This document shows, piece by piece, positions 48,392-58,187 of a DNA stretch of 64,000 nucleotides. Position 1 is the first letter of the stretch. Each line of letters starts with the position of its first letter. This DNA is from Membranipora membranacea (Eukaryota > Bryozoa > Gymnolaemata > Cheilostomatida > Membraniporidae), in the NCBI GenBank assembly GCA_914767715.1, contig OU612070.1, forward strand, positions 19,580,025 through 19,644,024, read 5' to 3'. A program made the position numbers and the translations under genes. The notes under the pieces were generated by a model. It did not search any database and was not told the origin of the DNA. It saw nothing but the letters and a program-made list of their open reading frames with translations.

Positions 48392-48702
48392 AAGCTATTA
48401 ATTACGAATCTCTCTAAAGATTTCAAGAGTGAGAGTGAGAAAGGTCTCTATTTTGTCCAAATGTTTGGACGGTGATGTATGTTGGTTTTTTATTTTGCAT
48501 CAAATGCTTTACTGGGAGTTGTCACAACATTAGTATCCGAGAAGATAAGCTATTAATTACGAATCTCTATAAAGATTTCAAGAGTGTGAGTGAGAAAAGT
48601 TTCTATTTTGTCCAAATATTTGGACGGTGATGTATGTTGGTTTTTATTTTGCATCAAATGCTTTACTGGGAGTTGTCACAACATAAGTATCTGAGAAGAT
48701 AA
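48392..48702. repeat. Tandem duplication, two 155-bp copies
   Basis: AAGCTATTAATTACGAATCT begins at 48392 and again at 48547, with a close match over the whole unit (GTTTGGACGGTGATGTATGT, GGGAGTTGTCACAACAT). It lies in the probable 3' UTR of the asparaginase gene, 230-540 bases after its stop. Confidence 0.85.
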
Positions 48703-49155
48703 CTTCTATCTTGATACTGTCTGCTTTAATTATTATAAACAAGTGCAGTGTGAGTGTCTGACATGGGTGTATAGGCAGCTTTATTACTTGGTCCTTTAAT
48801 TTGAAATCATATATTTTATTGAGTGTTACATGCTGAAATCTTCCATGTTGTAGCATTATATTTGTTTCACAAATGGTGTAGGTCCTATTCTGTCGTTTAG
48901 GACAAGTCCAATTTACTGACAGTTCATTTTATTTTTTATGTGGGGTTCACAAAAGAGATCGCTTAGTATATTTTTACAGTGGATGAATTAAGTCTGGGAT
49001 ATGACAATATCTTAAAAGTGAATTCGGGTCCATACTCACCCACAAACAGAAATTACATACTTTCACACGCTCTTCCTTTAATTGGTCACTCTTGTTGTGG
49101 TTTTGCTCCATTCATTTTGTATTAAGAAAATATATTGTCATTTTTATCATTGACA

Positions 49156-49161
49156 AATAAA
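49156..49161 (+). promoter_or_regulatory. Candidate poly(A) signal of ASPG
   Basis: AATAAA about 1 kb after the asparaginase stop codon, followed by AT-rich sequence. If used, the 3' UTR includes the 155-bp duplication. Confidence 0.4.
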
Positions 49162-50540
49162 GCTGATCATAATAAGTTCATAAGATAGAGGAGTTTTATT
49201 TTAGAAAGCAGTGATGAAGGAGTATGTACTAAATTCTAAGTCAATACTGCTATTCATTGAATAGAAACACCTAAGATCTGAGATTTCGTCCGCTTATTCT
49301 CTAGAGCATATTATTGCTGTGAGCGTTTGATATCCCGTTTCCTCTTGTAAATCATGATTGTCTGCTAGGCTAAAAGCTTGTCTGAAACGATGCATGGATC
49401 AGTTGAAATCCTACTCAAATGATGACAGCTCATGCATATATGCAGTGCTGTCAGCTTTATGCTTGTAATTTATGACTAGCTAACATTTACTCCACCTCAA
49501 CACTTCAATGCCGTCACAGCTAGCTAATATTTTGTGATAGCTAACATAAAGTCAACCCCAAACAATCTTAACTTAACTCAAGCTATCACGTGTCTTCTGT
49601 AGTTGGTGCAAGTTCAGTGGGCGAGGCCGCCCGCTACCCTTGGCAATGATATACCGATATGGCACTCATTATAGAATTTTGTAGACAAGATGCCCCATGA
49701 TATCAGTATTGTTGGATATTAACTTGGTACACTAACAGCTATGTCTAAGTCTTCATTGCGGAGAGGGTTAACTCCTCGAGTACGGGTACAGGGACCCATG
49801 GTACTCAAGCTGGAATTCAGGCTACTCTATTTATCAAATAGGCAGAGGGGGATGTTCTTACTGCATGTGGGTAGTGCAAACGCACAGTGGACCTTCGGTA
49901 TTCTTAGTCCTGTTCCACAAGGACCTGGCTAGGATGAATGGCGCGCCAGTTCCAAATCAGAAATTACTGCCGGCGCCGATAACTGAACCTGGACATCACC
50001 GGTCACAGACTGAATGCTATTGGTATCTCTTTCATTTTGTTATACAGGTGCAAATTGAGCTTTATTTGTTGTTGGTTAAAATAAATAAAATATAAATAGA
50101 ACACTGGTAATATTGAGCAACAGTCATGGTAAGCTCAGAGGAAATCTTCAAAATGCATAAGGGTTCTTTACTTCTCTTATTTGTACACTATCACCGATCT
50201 AATAAACCTGATATTTTACACCCTATTTGTGAATTAATAGAGCAAATTAATTTGTAATCAATTCTTCAATGCATATTTACTCGCCCCTGGGTTTCTCCCC
50301 TCTATCGACCCCCCATTTCAAGTGAGAACAAACCAAAGTTAGCTCTCCTAATGCCTGTCCTATATTGTTTCTAGACAGTAAGATAACGTCAAATTGGATA
50401 ACAACATTGTAAAATTTGCCTTTGCTATGCTTGTTGCATTCTCATGCAAGTTGGCATTTGGTACTGTGCCATAGGCGAGTGTAGAATGAGTACATCATCA
50501 ATATATTTTGTTGATTTAAACTGTTTAAACGCATTGCTTA
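49162..50540. other. Intergenic region between ASPG and the GPx-like gene
   Basis: Convergent 3' ends. It contains GCTAGC/TAGCTAACA-type motifs (49475-49570), a CGAGTACGGGTA.. / ..GGTACTCAAG hairpin (49776-49808) and the second copy of the 7695 dispersed repeat (49864-50025). No gene seen. Confidence 0.4.
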
Positions 50541-50655
50541 CTAGAACAAGTTTGATCTGATTTGCCTGGGTTCTAGTTGCTCCCCTTCCACTGCAGCGTG
50601 GACCAGTGAAGTGGGAGCAACTCCGAATGCAGGCGCATGGACTAAACATGGTCTA
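50541..50655. mobile_element. Fold-back MITE, GGAGCAACTCC family
   Basis: Left end TAGAACAAGTTTGATC..TTGCCTGGGTTCTAGTTGCTCC and right end GGAGCAACTCCGAATGCAGG..GGACTAAACATGGTCTA are inverted partners around a centre with CACTG..CAGTG. It ends six bases before the stop codon of the GPx-like gene, so it probably lies in or next to its 3' UTR. Confidence 0.65.
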
Positions 50656-50660
50656 ATCCC

Positions 50661-53286
50661 TTACTGTTCCATGATACTTTGAGATCTCATTGTTGAGTGA
50701 TGATCCTTGAATTTGGCGAGCAGATTATCGATGTCGTTGTGTAGATTCACGACTTTAATGTTACTGCTGTACCGCCTGTAAGGTTTACCGTTCGGTGCGA
50801 TGATAAACTTCTCGAAGTTAGACGCTATGTCATTTCTGCAGACTGGTGCCCAGGATAGGTCGACGGGTGAACTGACGAATGAGTGGATGTCGTCACTCGG
50901 CAGGGGAAGTGTCTCCCGGAGTAACTTAAATAAGGGATGTGCTTCCTTGCCATTGACAAACACCTTTAAAATAAATCGGTCTGTGATTTTTCATATTGAA
51001 TTGTACAGCATCAGGTTCTGGTTATTTTAACTTGTGAATTGATCACCCTGAATGGGATTTGTTTCTTAGTATTAGGCAAACCCATCCATAAAAAATAATA
51101 TATTTGCCGAAATCAAATCCATCGTAACTAAAATTGATCGACTCCCCAACTTCTATTTGCAATCACAGTTCACAGCGAGTCTAGCAGAATATAGCCATCA
51201 GAATTTAAAGCTTAATTTTAGACACCTTATTCAATGCCAGCCTGTATCAGAATTTCATCAATATAATTTCTCCGGTCAGCTTTACTTTTGCCATTCAACA
51301 CTTCATGCTTGGACCAAGTTTGGTCCATCTGCATGCGAAGTTGCTCTCAGTCTACTGGTCATGCCGCGTGACCAGTGGATCGGGAGCAACTGGAATTCAG
51401 GCAATTGGATTGAACTTGATCTAGATCTGGCTGGTGTCAGAGGCAGTGAAACAGGTGACGCTTTTATTGCTATGCAACCGTGACATTGAGGCGATGTCAA
51501 ATAGACATCCCACTCGTCTCATAAAAGGACAGCTAGCTTATCAGGAATCTTGAATGAACAAAGTCGAGGGATGTCCTACTTTATGGGTCAAGCCTGATGC
51601 TTAGAGAATATATTGGGTGTTTAAAGGATTACCTACCATGCAAATTGGCAGTCTGATATACTCTACTGTATTTCAACATGCTTAGATTAATTTCTTCATT
51701 GGAGCTGATCAGATTGAATGACTCTGAATTGGCACACACTAAACTGTTTTCATTAGATCAAATCAGCGTTTGGCTTATAATGGATCAAAGAAAGCCTATA
51801 ATGTTGGAAAACAAAACTTGTAATCAGGTAAATGGCATTGGGTATTGTTTTTCTAAATTCTTCTGAAGGTGTGATGCAGTACAAACATGTGCTTTGCTGT
51901 AGTGCGTTTGACCAAAGCATGATACCAGCAGATTTAGTAAAGATGTAGTTTTTTGTTTGACCAATGAAATTTAATTCGAGCACGATTTGGTGTGTACAGG
52001 AAACAGTTGCGAGGCCCTTAGATCTCTGGTCTAGGTGATCAATGATTTTTCCAAATGTACAAATCATCGAAGTGGTAACAATGCCAACACAATTGACTAG
52101 GAGTTGTTTAAAGACTGTTTTGGCCTTTTTTGCAACATCTGTGATTGGATTTATACCTTATCGAGTAATTCAAATGTAGGATAGAAATCATTGCCCGGTC
52201 TTATGAGCCTCAGTATCATCTCTATTTCGTCCAAACTGCAGTCTTCCTATAAAAAGAAGCAATAATTTTCACAACCATTTGGTCCAGGTTTACCTTAACA
52301 TGGGGCACCATTTGTTCAATGAGGAAGCGAGCTATTTTCCACTCACTCATCTTTGTTAGAATCGTAAACATATAAATACTTTTATTTATCTGTTCATTTA
52401 TATTTCACATGTTTATGGTTAGAATAAAGCATAGAGAGTAAGTTTTAATAGATTTGGGTTTTCCCCTGAATCTACTGTCACAAGATATTTTGCAGGTTCC
52501 GTCTCTCAAATATATCTTTTTCGAACTGAACAGAATTGTTGATCAACGTTTATTCGGTTGCAGAATAACTATGGGTATAAGACCTGACAAAAAGTTGCAG
52601 CCACGTATCAAGATCAATCTGACGATCGTTGATCCATTGACCCAAATGTCTTTATTGAAAATATAAATATAATATTGATTTAACGAAATAAAATTGTTTT
52701 TGTATATATATTTCACCCCTGAGTGATTTGAAGCCATGAACATGGTATGTAACACACCAGTAAGCAGGGAGGGAATGAGTGAAGCCCAGTGCTCAAGTTG
52801 TAAACGTGACACGGTAAAGGGAAACGGGAGCACCTATCTATTATGTTTTGCAAGTGATCTATGGATCACAGACTAAGTCTAGGTAACATAGTCGCCGTAT
52901 CAACTTAGACAGAGATGCCACTAGCTTCAGAATTCATGCTCACGGTGCTCTAGTTTATTGTGAATTATAATGGCATATAGCAATTGCTTTGTATATCTAC
53001 AACTTACGGAGTGGTTGAATTGGCTGCAGGGGAACGCGAGGACTGCCACCTGATCCGGATGTACTCTGTTGTAGTGATTCTGTAAATCGTTCATCTGTTG
53101 AAATACTTTCGCCGAGTCGTCCCCGAATGGCGCGACGTTAATCACGACCATGACCTTACCAGCATACCTGTCCAAGTTTATCTTCCGGCCCCATTTACCG
53201 TTGACTACAATGTCATGGAACTTAGGAATGTTCAAAGGACTTCGAACTAAACCATTGCCTGCCATGCTGTTCTCTGTTGTGTTCAT
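50661..53286 (-). CDS. Glutathione peroxidase-fold protein lacking catalytic residues, 223 aa
   Basis: Exons: 53008-53286 (ATG at 53286), 52157-52246, 50661-50963, all GT-AG and in phase 0. The chain follows the GPx family from end to end: INVA..., AFPCSQFNHS, IRPGNDFYPTFELLDK, VNGKEAHPLF, WAPVCRNDIASNFEKF, RRYS. GPx enzymes reduce peroxides with glutathione or thioredoxin using a Sec/Cys, Gln, Trp, Asn tetrad. Here the Sec/Cys position (NVASxU in the family) reads NVAPFG, so residue 55 is Gly; there is no UGA and no nearby Cys. Trp of AWNFEKF is Ser171. Gln89 and Asn172 remain. The frame and splice sites are intact, so this is a predicted pseudoenzyme rather than a broken gene. No signal peptide. 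Confidence 0.88.
51309..51424. mobile_element. Fold-back MITE, GGAGCAACTCC family, in GPx-like intron 2
   Basis: TTGGACCAAGTTTGGTCCAT..GAAGTTGCTCT on the left pairs imperfectly with GGGAGCAACTGGAATTCAGG..GATTGAACTTGATCTA on the right. The centre has ACTGGTCATG..CGTGACCAGT. Confidence 0.65.
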
Positions 53287-54262
53287 TAGTAACAACCTTG
53301 ACTTAACCTGAGTACTATTTTGAGTGCTATTGATTTATTTTTGGTTGAGTGCTATATATAATATCGTAAGATAATCTAATAATATAGCGTTGTAGGCCAT
53401 GTGACCTCAGTATTCAGGAGCACACAACTCCGAAATAATATATCTACATACACAAATGATTACGGGAGACAAACATTTCAATTAGTTCTATCCCTGAGTT
53501 CTGCAGAGTAATTTTCTGCGAGGAAAACGCAGGCAATTTGTCAAAGAATTTAGTTCAATCCATCAATCGATTAGTGTAAAAATAAACAGTTCTCCTACGG
53601 GGGGGGGGGGGGGCTTCATTTCCTTGCCTTCGCTGCAAACACTTCATAATCCTATGTGTAAGTCTATTGAGTCTAACCACCACATTCTCCAGGATGTATT
53701 TTTTTCACAGTTACTGCCACTTATCCAGTTTGGAGCAAAACCATAAATAAAGATATAACTGTATAAAAATATGTTTATACTAACTAGGTCATTGGGCAGT
53801 TGATATCTCTGGTGTTGTCTGGAGTGCATATGATGGGGCTCAGCTATTAGGCCCTAATATAAACGCGTTTTATATGTAAAACTTAGTGATGATGTTTGAT
53901 ACTTTCAAAAACACTCACACTCAGACAAGACCCACTCCATTCTTCATAGTTCTCTTGGTCATTGGGATATCTCTGGTGTTCTCTGGAATGTATATTTACT
54001 TTAGTTGTAGCTAGTGAGAAAATGATGGGGCTCAGCTATTGGGGCCTAAGTATAAACACTTTTTACGGGTAAAAATTAGTGATGATGTTTGATACAATTT
54101 GTGTAATGTTTTCCATAGAGTGCCTTCAAATACATTTTGATTATTTTTCTTGAGATTTGTTACAGCAACAATCAGACAGTGTTACTTCTAATAAGAGATT
54201 CAGTACGTCTTAGCAATGGCAACATTTTAAGCAATTTTTCGACCCATCCTATGTTTCTTATC
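53287..54262. other. Upstream region of the GPx-like gene; low-information DNA
   Basis: Probably includes the promoter of the minus-strand GPx-like gene. Contains a run of 15 G at 53599-53613. Two imperfectly repeated stretches (ATGATGGGGCTCAGCTATT..GGCCTAA.TATAAAC at about 53831 and 54021) suggest an old local duplication. No gene seen. Confidence 0.4.
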
Positions 54263-54879
54263 TCGATGTCTGACACACATTTAAGGTTGCATCACATGCT
54301 ATTTTTGTGAGAAACTGCTCGTTATCAAAAGTTACACAAACAACCTGTTAACAAATCATCAGGTTTTATCCGTGGCAGGTGTTTGATAAGACTACTTTGA
54401 CAGACATCCTACCATGTACAAATTTTAAGATTCACTAAGTATATCACTCCGAGAGCTTGCTTTACTCGATGTCTGACACATATTTAAGGTTGCATCACAT
54501 GCTATTTTTGTGAGAAACTGCTCGTTATCAAAAGTTACACAAACAACCTGTTAACAAATCATCAGGTTTTATCCGTGGCAGGTGTTTGATAAGACTACTT
54601 TGACAGACATCCTACCATGTACAAATTTTAAGATTCACTAAGTATATCACTCCGAGAGCTTGCTTTACTCGATGTCTGACACATATTTAAGGTTGCATCA
54701 CATGCTATTTTTGTGAGAAACTGCTCGTTATCAAAAGTTACACAAACAACCTGTTAACAAATCATCAGGTTTTATCAGTGGCAGGTGTTTGATAAGACTA
54801 CTTTGACAGACATCCTACCATGTATAAATTTTAAGATTCACTAAGTATATCACTCGCCGAGAGCTTGCTTTACTCGCAG
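54263..54879. repeat. Three tandem copies of a 203-bp unit
   Basis: TCGATGTCTGACACA recurs at 54263, 54466 and 54669, exactly 203 bases apart, and the units are almost identical (differences such as CCGTGG/CAGTGG and a 2-base insertion in the last). It ends about 400 bases upstream of the PLD-like gene. Confidence 0.9.
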
Positions 54880-55252
54880 GTTAGTACAAATTTTATGGTG
54901 GGGGAATTTAGCCTGGGCAGGCTGTCCAAGCTGCCCAGACTAGGGGGAGCTGACTTGGCTAATTTACCTATACCAAGCTAGAAATTACCATAAGTATTCA
55001 ATCCCTTTCCATGGCTTCACTGGACTATTTCCACTTACCAATTTTACTTTGTTGACCTATCTTTACGATTAACTCAAATATCTAAACACAAACTATTGAC
55101 CCTTCACTTTATACAGCTATTCCGTCCCAGCTTGAAAACCAACCAAATTTGTCCACAAAATTATATTCGCGCAACTTTGATACACAAACTTAGCAATTAC
55201 ACTGATTCCTTGTTTACCGATGTCATACATTCTTTCTCTTTTACTTTTTTAG

Positions 55253-55274
55253 AGGGAATAAAACAACTTCCGGA
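55253..55274 (+). promoter_or_regulatory. Possible 5' UTR splice acceptor before the PLD-like ORF
   Basis: A long pyrimidine tract (TTCTTTCTCTTTTACTTTTTTAG) ends at about 55252, 22 bases before the ATG. An upstream non-coding exon is plausible; no matching donor was identified with confidence. Confidence 0.35.
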
Positions 55275-56450
55275 ATGGCATCGAATCAGCCGAAATTGCT
55301 TTTACTCCCAAGCCCAGAGTGTTATTGGGAATACATGGGTTTCCTCGATGATGCAGTCAAGTTAGCTGAGGATATGAAGGTGGTCCTATACATTGCGGGT
55401 GGCCCAAAAATCCATGCTCGCACATTATTTGAGATTGTCAAAAAAATCAAAGACCAGGAGTATCTGAGAGTAATTTACTACTTCAGAGATAACGAGTTTG
55501 AAAAGATAGTCTCAGCCGCCAACGGTGAGAGTAAGGCTAAGATCAGAGATGTGGAGAAAGGATCGGACGTCGAGCAGGAAACTCTCAGACAATACTTCAG
55601 TAACGATCGAAATCATGAAGTAAGATTGAGCTACTGTGGACAAGACTTGTACTTTCACACTAAATGGGTGGCCTTTCATCCAGATCCCAGTGATATCTCA
55701 GATCCCAGTGAAGTTCAAATCCTCCTGACTTCTGCTAATCTGACCTTCGATCATTTGAAATGTACTCATCACCATCCGGACACAACCCAAACCCAATCAA
55801 GAATTGTTAACTCAATGCTAAGGTTCACGCTGTCTCATAAGGAATTTAGAACTCAATTTGACAAGCCAATGAACTCAGGACCAGTTCTGTGTAGACCTGT
55901 AAGATTTGGAACAGATCATACAGGCCGACTTACCCAGGTCCAACCACCAGGAAACTATAATGATGTAGAAGTATTCTGTCAGGTTAAACACTTTGTTGGT
56001 AAGGCAATAGCTTACAGTGAATGTTCCTACAGCAAAGTGGTGCTTGATATCGTGTCTCCGTTCCTCTCTGATGAGTTCATCTTAGAATCTATCCTAAGCA
56101 AGACACAAGAGGCTAGGACAGGAAAACTGAAAGTGAGGATTCTTAGCGAGGGTAGACCTGTTGGCACAGATTGGGAAACGAATGTGAAGTGCGTTACAGC
56201 CAAAGATTTTCACTGTAAGTACTTAGCATATTGGGCCGAGAAAGATGACACGGTAGAAGTCCTCATGACGTCAGCAAACCTCAACACAACGCACATGAGC
56301 GGATACAGCAAGAAGAAAAAACCAAGCTATCATAATCTAGACTGGACATACCAGCTGCAAATATGCGCGAAGGAATATAAGGAAATGGCTGATCGACTAC
56401 ATACAGCAGCTTTGGAGGAAGAATTTGGCAAACACAGCCTGCAAGACTAA
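55275..56450 (+). CDS. Intronless PLD/TDP1-like protein with two HxK motifs, 391 aa
   Basis: A single uninterrupted frame in a window where the other genes are split. Two phospholipase D-superfamily half-sites are visible: H128-x-K130 (FHTKWVAF) followed by TSAN at 153-155 (LLTSANLT), and H313-x-K315 (FHCKYLAY) followed by TSAN at 333-335 (LMTSANLN). The Asp of the classical HKD box is missing after each HxK; a downstream Asn instead is the pattern of the tyrosyl-DNA phosphodiesterase branch. Such enzymes cleave phosphodiester bonds through a covalent His intermediate; the real substrate (lipid, DNA-protein adduct, other) is unknown. The protein is shorter than typical TDP1 and lacks a recognisable signal peptide or membrane segment. 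Start chosen at the first ATG, with purine-rich context. AATAAA at 56952 is a candidate poly(A) signal. Confidence 0.85.
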   Translation: MASNQPKLLLLPSPECYWEYMGFLDDAVKLAEDMKVVLYIAGGPKIHARTLFEIVKKIKDQEYLRVIYYFRDNEFEKIVSAANGESKAKIRDVEKGSDVEQETLRQYFSNDRNHEVRLSYCGQDLYFHTKWVAFHPDPSDISDPSEVQILLTSANLTFDHLKCTHHHPDTTQTQSRIVNSMLRFTLSHKEFRTQFDKPMNSGPVLCRPVRFGTDHTGRLTQVQPPGNYNDVEVFCQVKHFVGKAIAYSECSYSKVVLDIVSPFLSDEFILESILSKTQEARTGKLKVRILSEGRPVGTDWETNVKCVTAKDFHCKYLAYWAEKDDTVEVLMTSANLNTTHMSGYSKKKKPSYHNLDWTYQLQICAKEYKEMADRLHTAALEEEFGKHSLQD

Positions 56451-58055
56451 CTATCAGGTTTATGGACACAAGACAATATTGCGATTCTGTTTGTTTCGTT
56501 CAGTGATGGGATAATATCTTAGGAATAGAAATTTCCTCGGCAGACGCATGAAATGCAACGTATTTTGACAGGCAGAATGATTTTGATTTTTATTTATTCC
56601 CGAGCCGATTACTTGGAAGTACTGGTTTTTTAAACTACAATCACCTGAGTCTTTGACCAATCAGAACACGTTTATTTTGCTACCTTGGCCTACCTATTAA
56701 TTCTAAATTTTAATTCGATTTGAAGTAATTTAACAATATTTGTATTTACCATGCTAAGAAAATGCAGTGACCGATTTCACCGACAGAAATTATTCTTGCG
56801 CTTGTTGTTGTAACTTTATGGGACATTTTCCTAATATTTTGGACTAATGCGTGAAATTTAAGCTAGTTCATTTTTTGTACTTTGTTGACATTTTGTGCCT
56901 TGCTAAACTTTCATTTCAAAGTAATTTAATGAAATTTTGATTTTTTTTACTAATAAAATATCTTTTTCTGTGGCATCCTGCCGCGCCTGTCATTCCAAAC
57001 TGTGTGACTGAAAACTAAACCCAAAAATCAAATAAAAGCTGTATTACAAGAAGGCAATACAGAATATTTGATTTATACTACAGAGACAAGTACTTCAACG
57101 TAACTTTATCTCATCCGCAAAAAAATGGTTGCTGAGATAAGGCTACTCCAAATTCTGATTTGTGATAGTGACCCGGATTCGGAAATCGAAGGAGTATATT
57201 CAGCGATATGAATTTATATAAAATAATATAATATATCAGAGGGTATCTCAAATTGTTAATATCAAGAATGAGATTGTGTCTAGGTATTAGACGAGCTAAA
57301 AGTTCATTGATTGGTCTATCTAACATCATAACAGCATCTGCTCTTCATAATTACAAATTGTATCCAATAGTTTCTGTCGAGATTGAAACAGTGTCTTGGT
57401 ATACTGACATATTAAACGGTTATTTATTGGTCATCTATATCAATCACAACAGCTTCCAATCTTCAAGAGGTTTCAATCAATCAATGTTTCAATAGGTTTT
57501 TTAGTATGTAGTTTCGAGTTGTCTTCCCCTAATTGGCAATTCATAGCCTTACTTTATTCGGTAAATCGCAAGACATAATTGGTTTTATTCCGATGAATTA
57601 TCTAGTAGAGTATTTTGGGTCACATGACATTTGTTGGTAAACAAACAGGCATGGTTCAGTCAGCTGAGTGATAATTCTTTTCTGGAGAGGAACACATGGT
57701 TTTAGTAAGTTCATTGGTTTTAGCAACACCGACAAGCAGGTTGTCTACAATTTCACACACCAGTTTACTATACATGGTGTGAAACACAGTCTAGCTTTCC
57801 AGTATATGTTCATTTATACGAGGTGAGTAGTTCTACATTTGTGGACAACAGGGGTATGTAATTTACTTTACTTTTTGTTACTCCATTCTAGTTTCAGTTA
57901 ACTTACTGACACACAGGAGTAAAAGTTTGCTTACAGTTACATATTCGACACACTGCAAGCTTGCTAATACTCTGTGTATGGAGTTGACTGAATGGAGAGA
58001 TCATCTAGTAATAAGTTAGGTCAACCTATTAATGGCATGTTATGTTCTGCTCATA
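56451..58055. other. 3' region of PLD-like gene and intergenic DNA
   Basis: AT-rich. AATAAA at 56952-56957 and again near 57032 may end the PLD-like transcript. Short open frames have no recognisable features. No gene seen. Confidence 0.4.
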
Positions 58056-58187
58056 GGCCCCTGGGACTTGCATGTCTTTACTTTGCCAATGTCCACTATC
58101 AACCACCCAAAAAACACCAAGTTTGGTGTTTTTTGGGTGGTTGATAGTGGACATTGGCAAAGTAAAGACATGCAAGTCCCAGGGGCC
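58056..58187. repeat. 132-bp palindrome: 65-bp perfect arms, 2-base loop
   Basis: GGCCCCTGGGACTTGCATGT... (58056-58120) is exactly inverted at 58123-58187 around GT. Open frames on both strands through it are by-products of the symmetry. It may be a fold-back element or a recent inverted duplication. Confidence 0.85.

Noticed and set aside
50661-53286. Selenoprotein with an in-frame UGA
   Set aside because: The catalytic position is GGG (Gly) and the spliced frame has no internal TGA, so no Sec is encoded.
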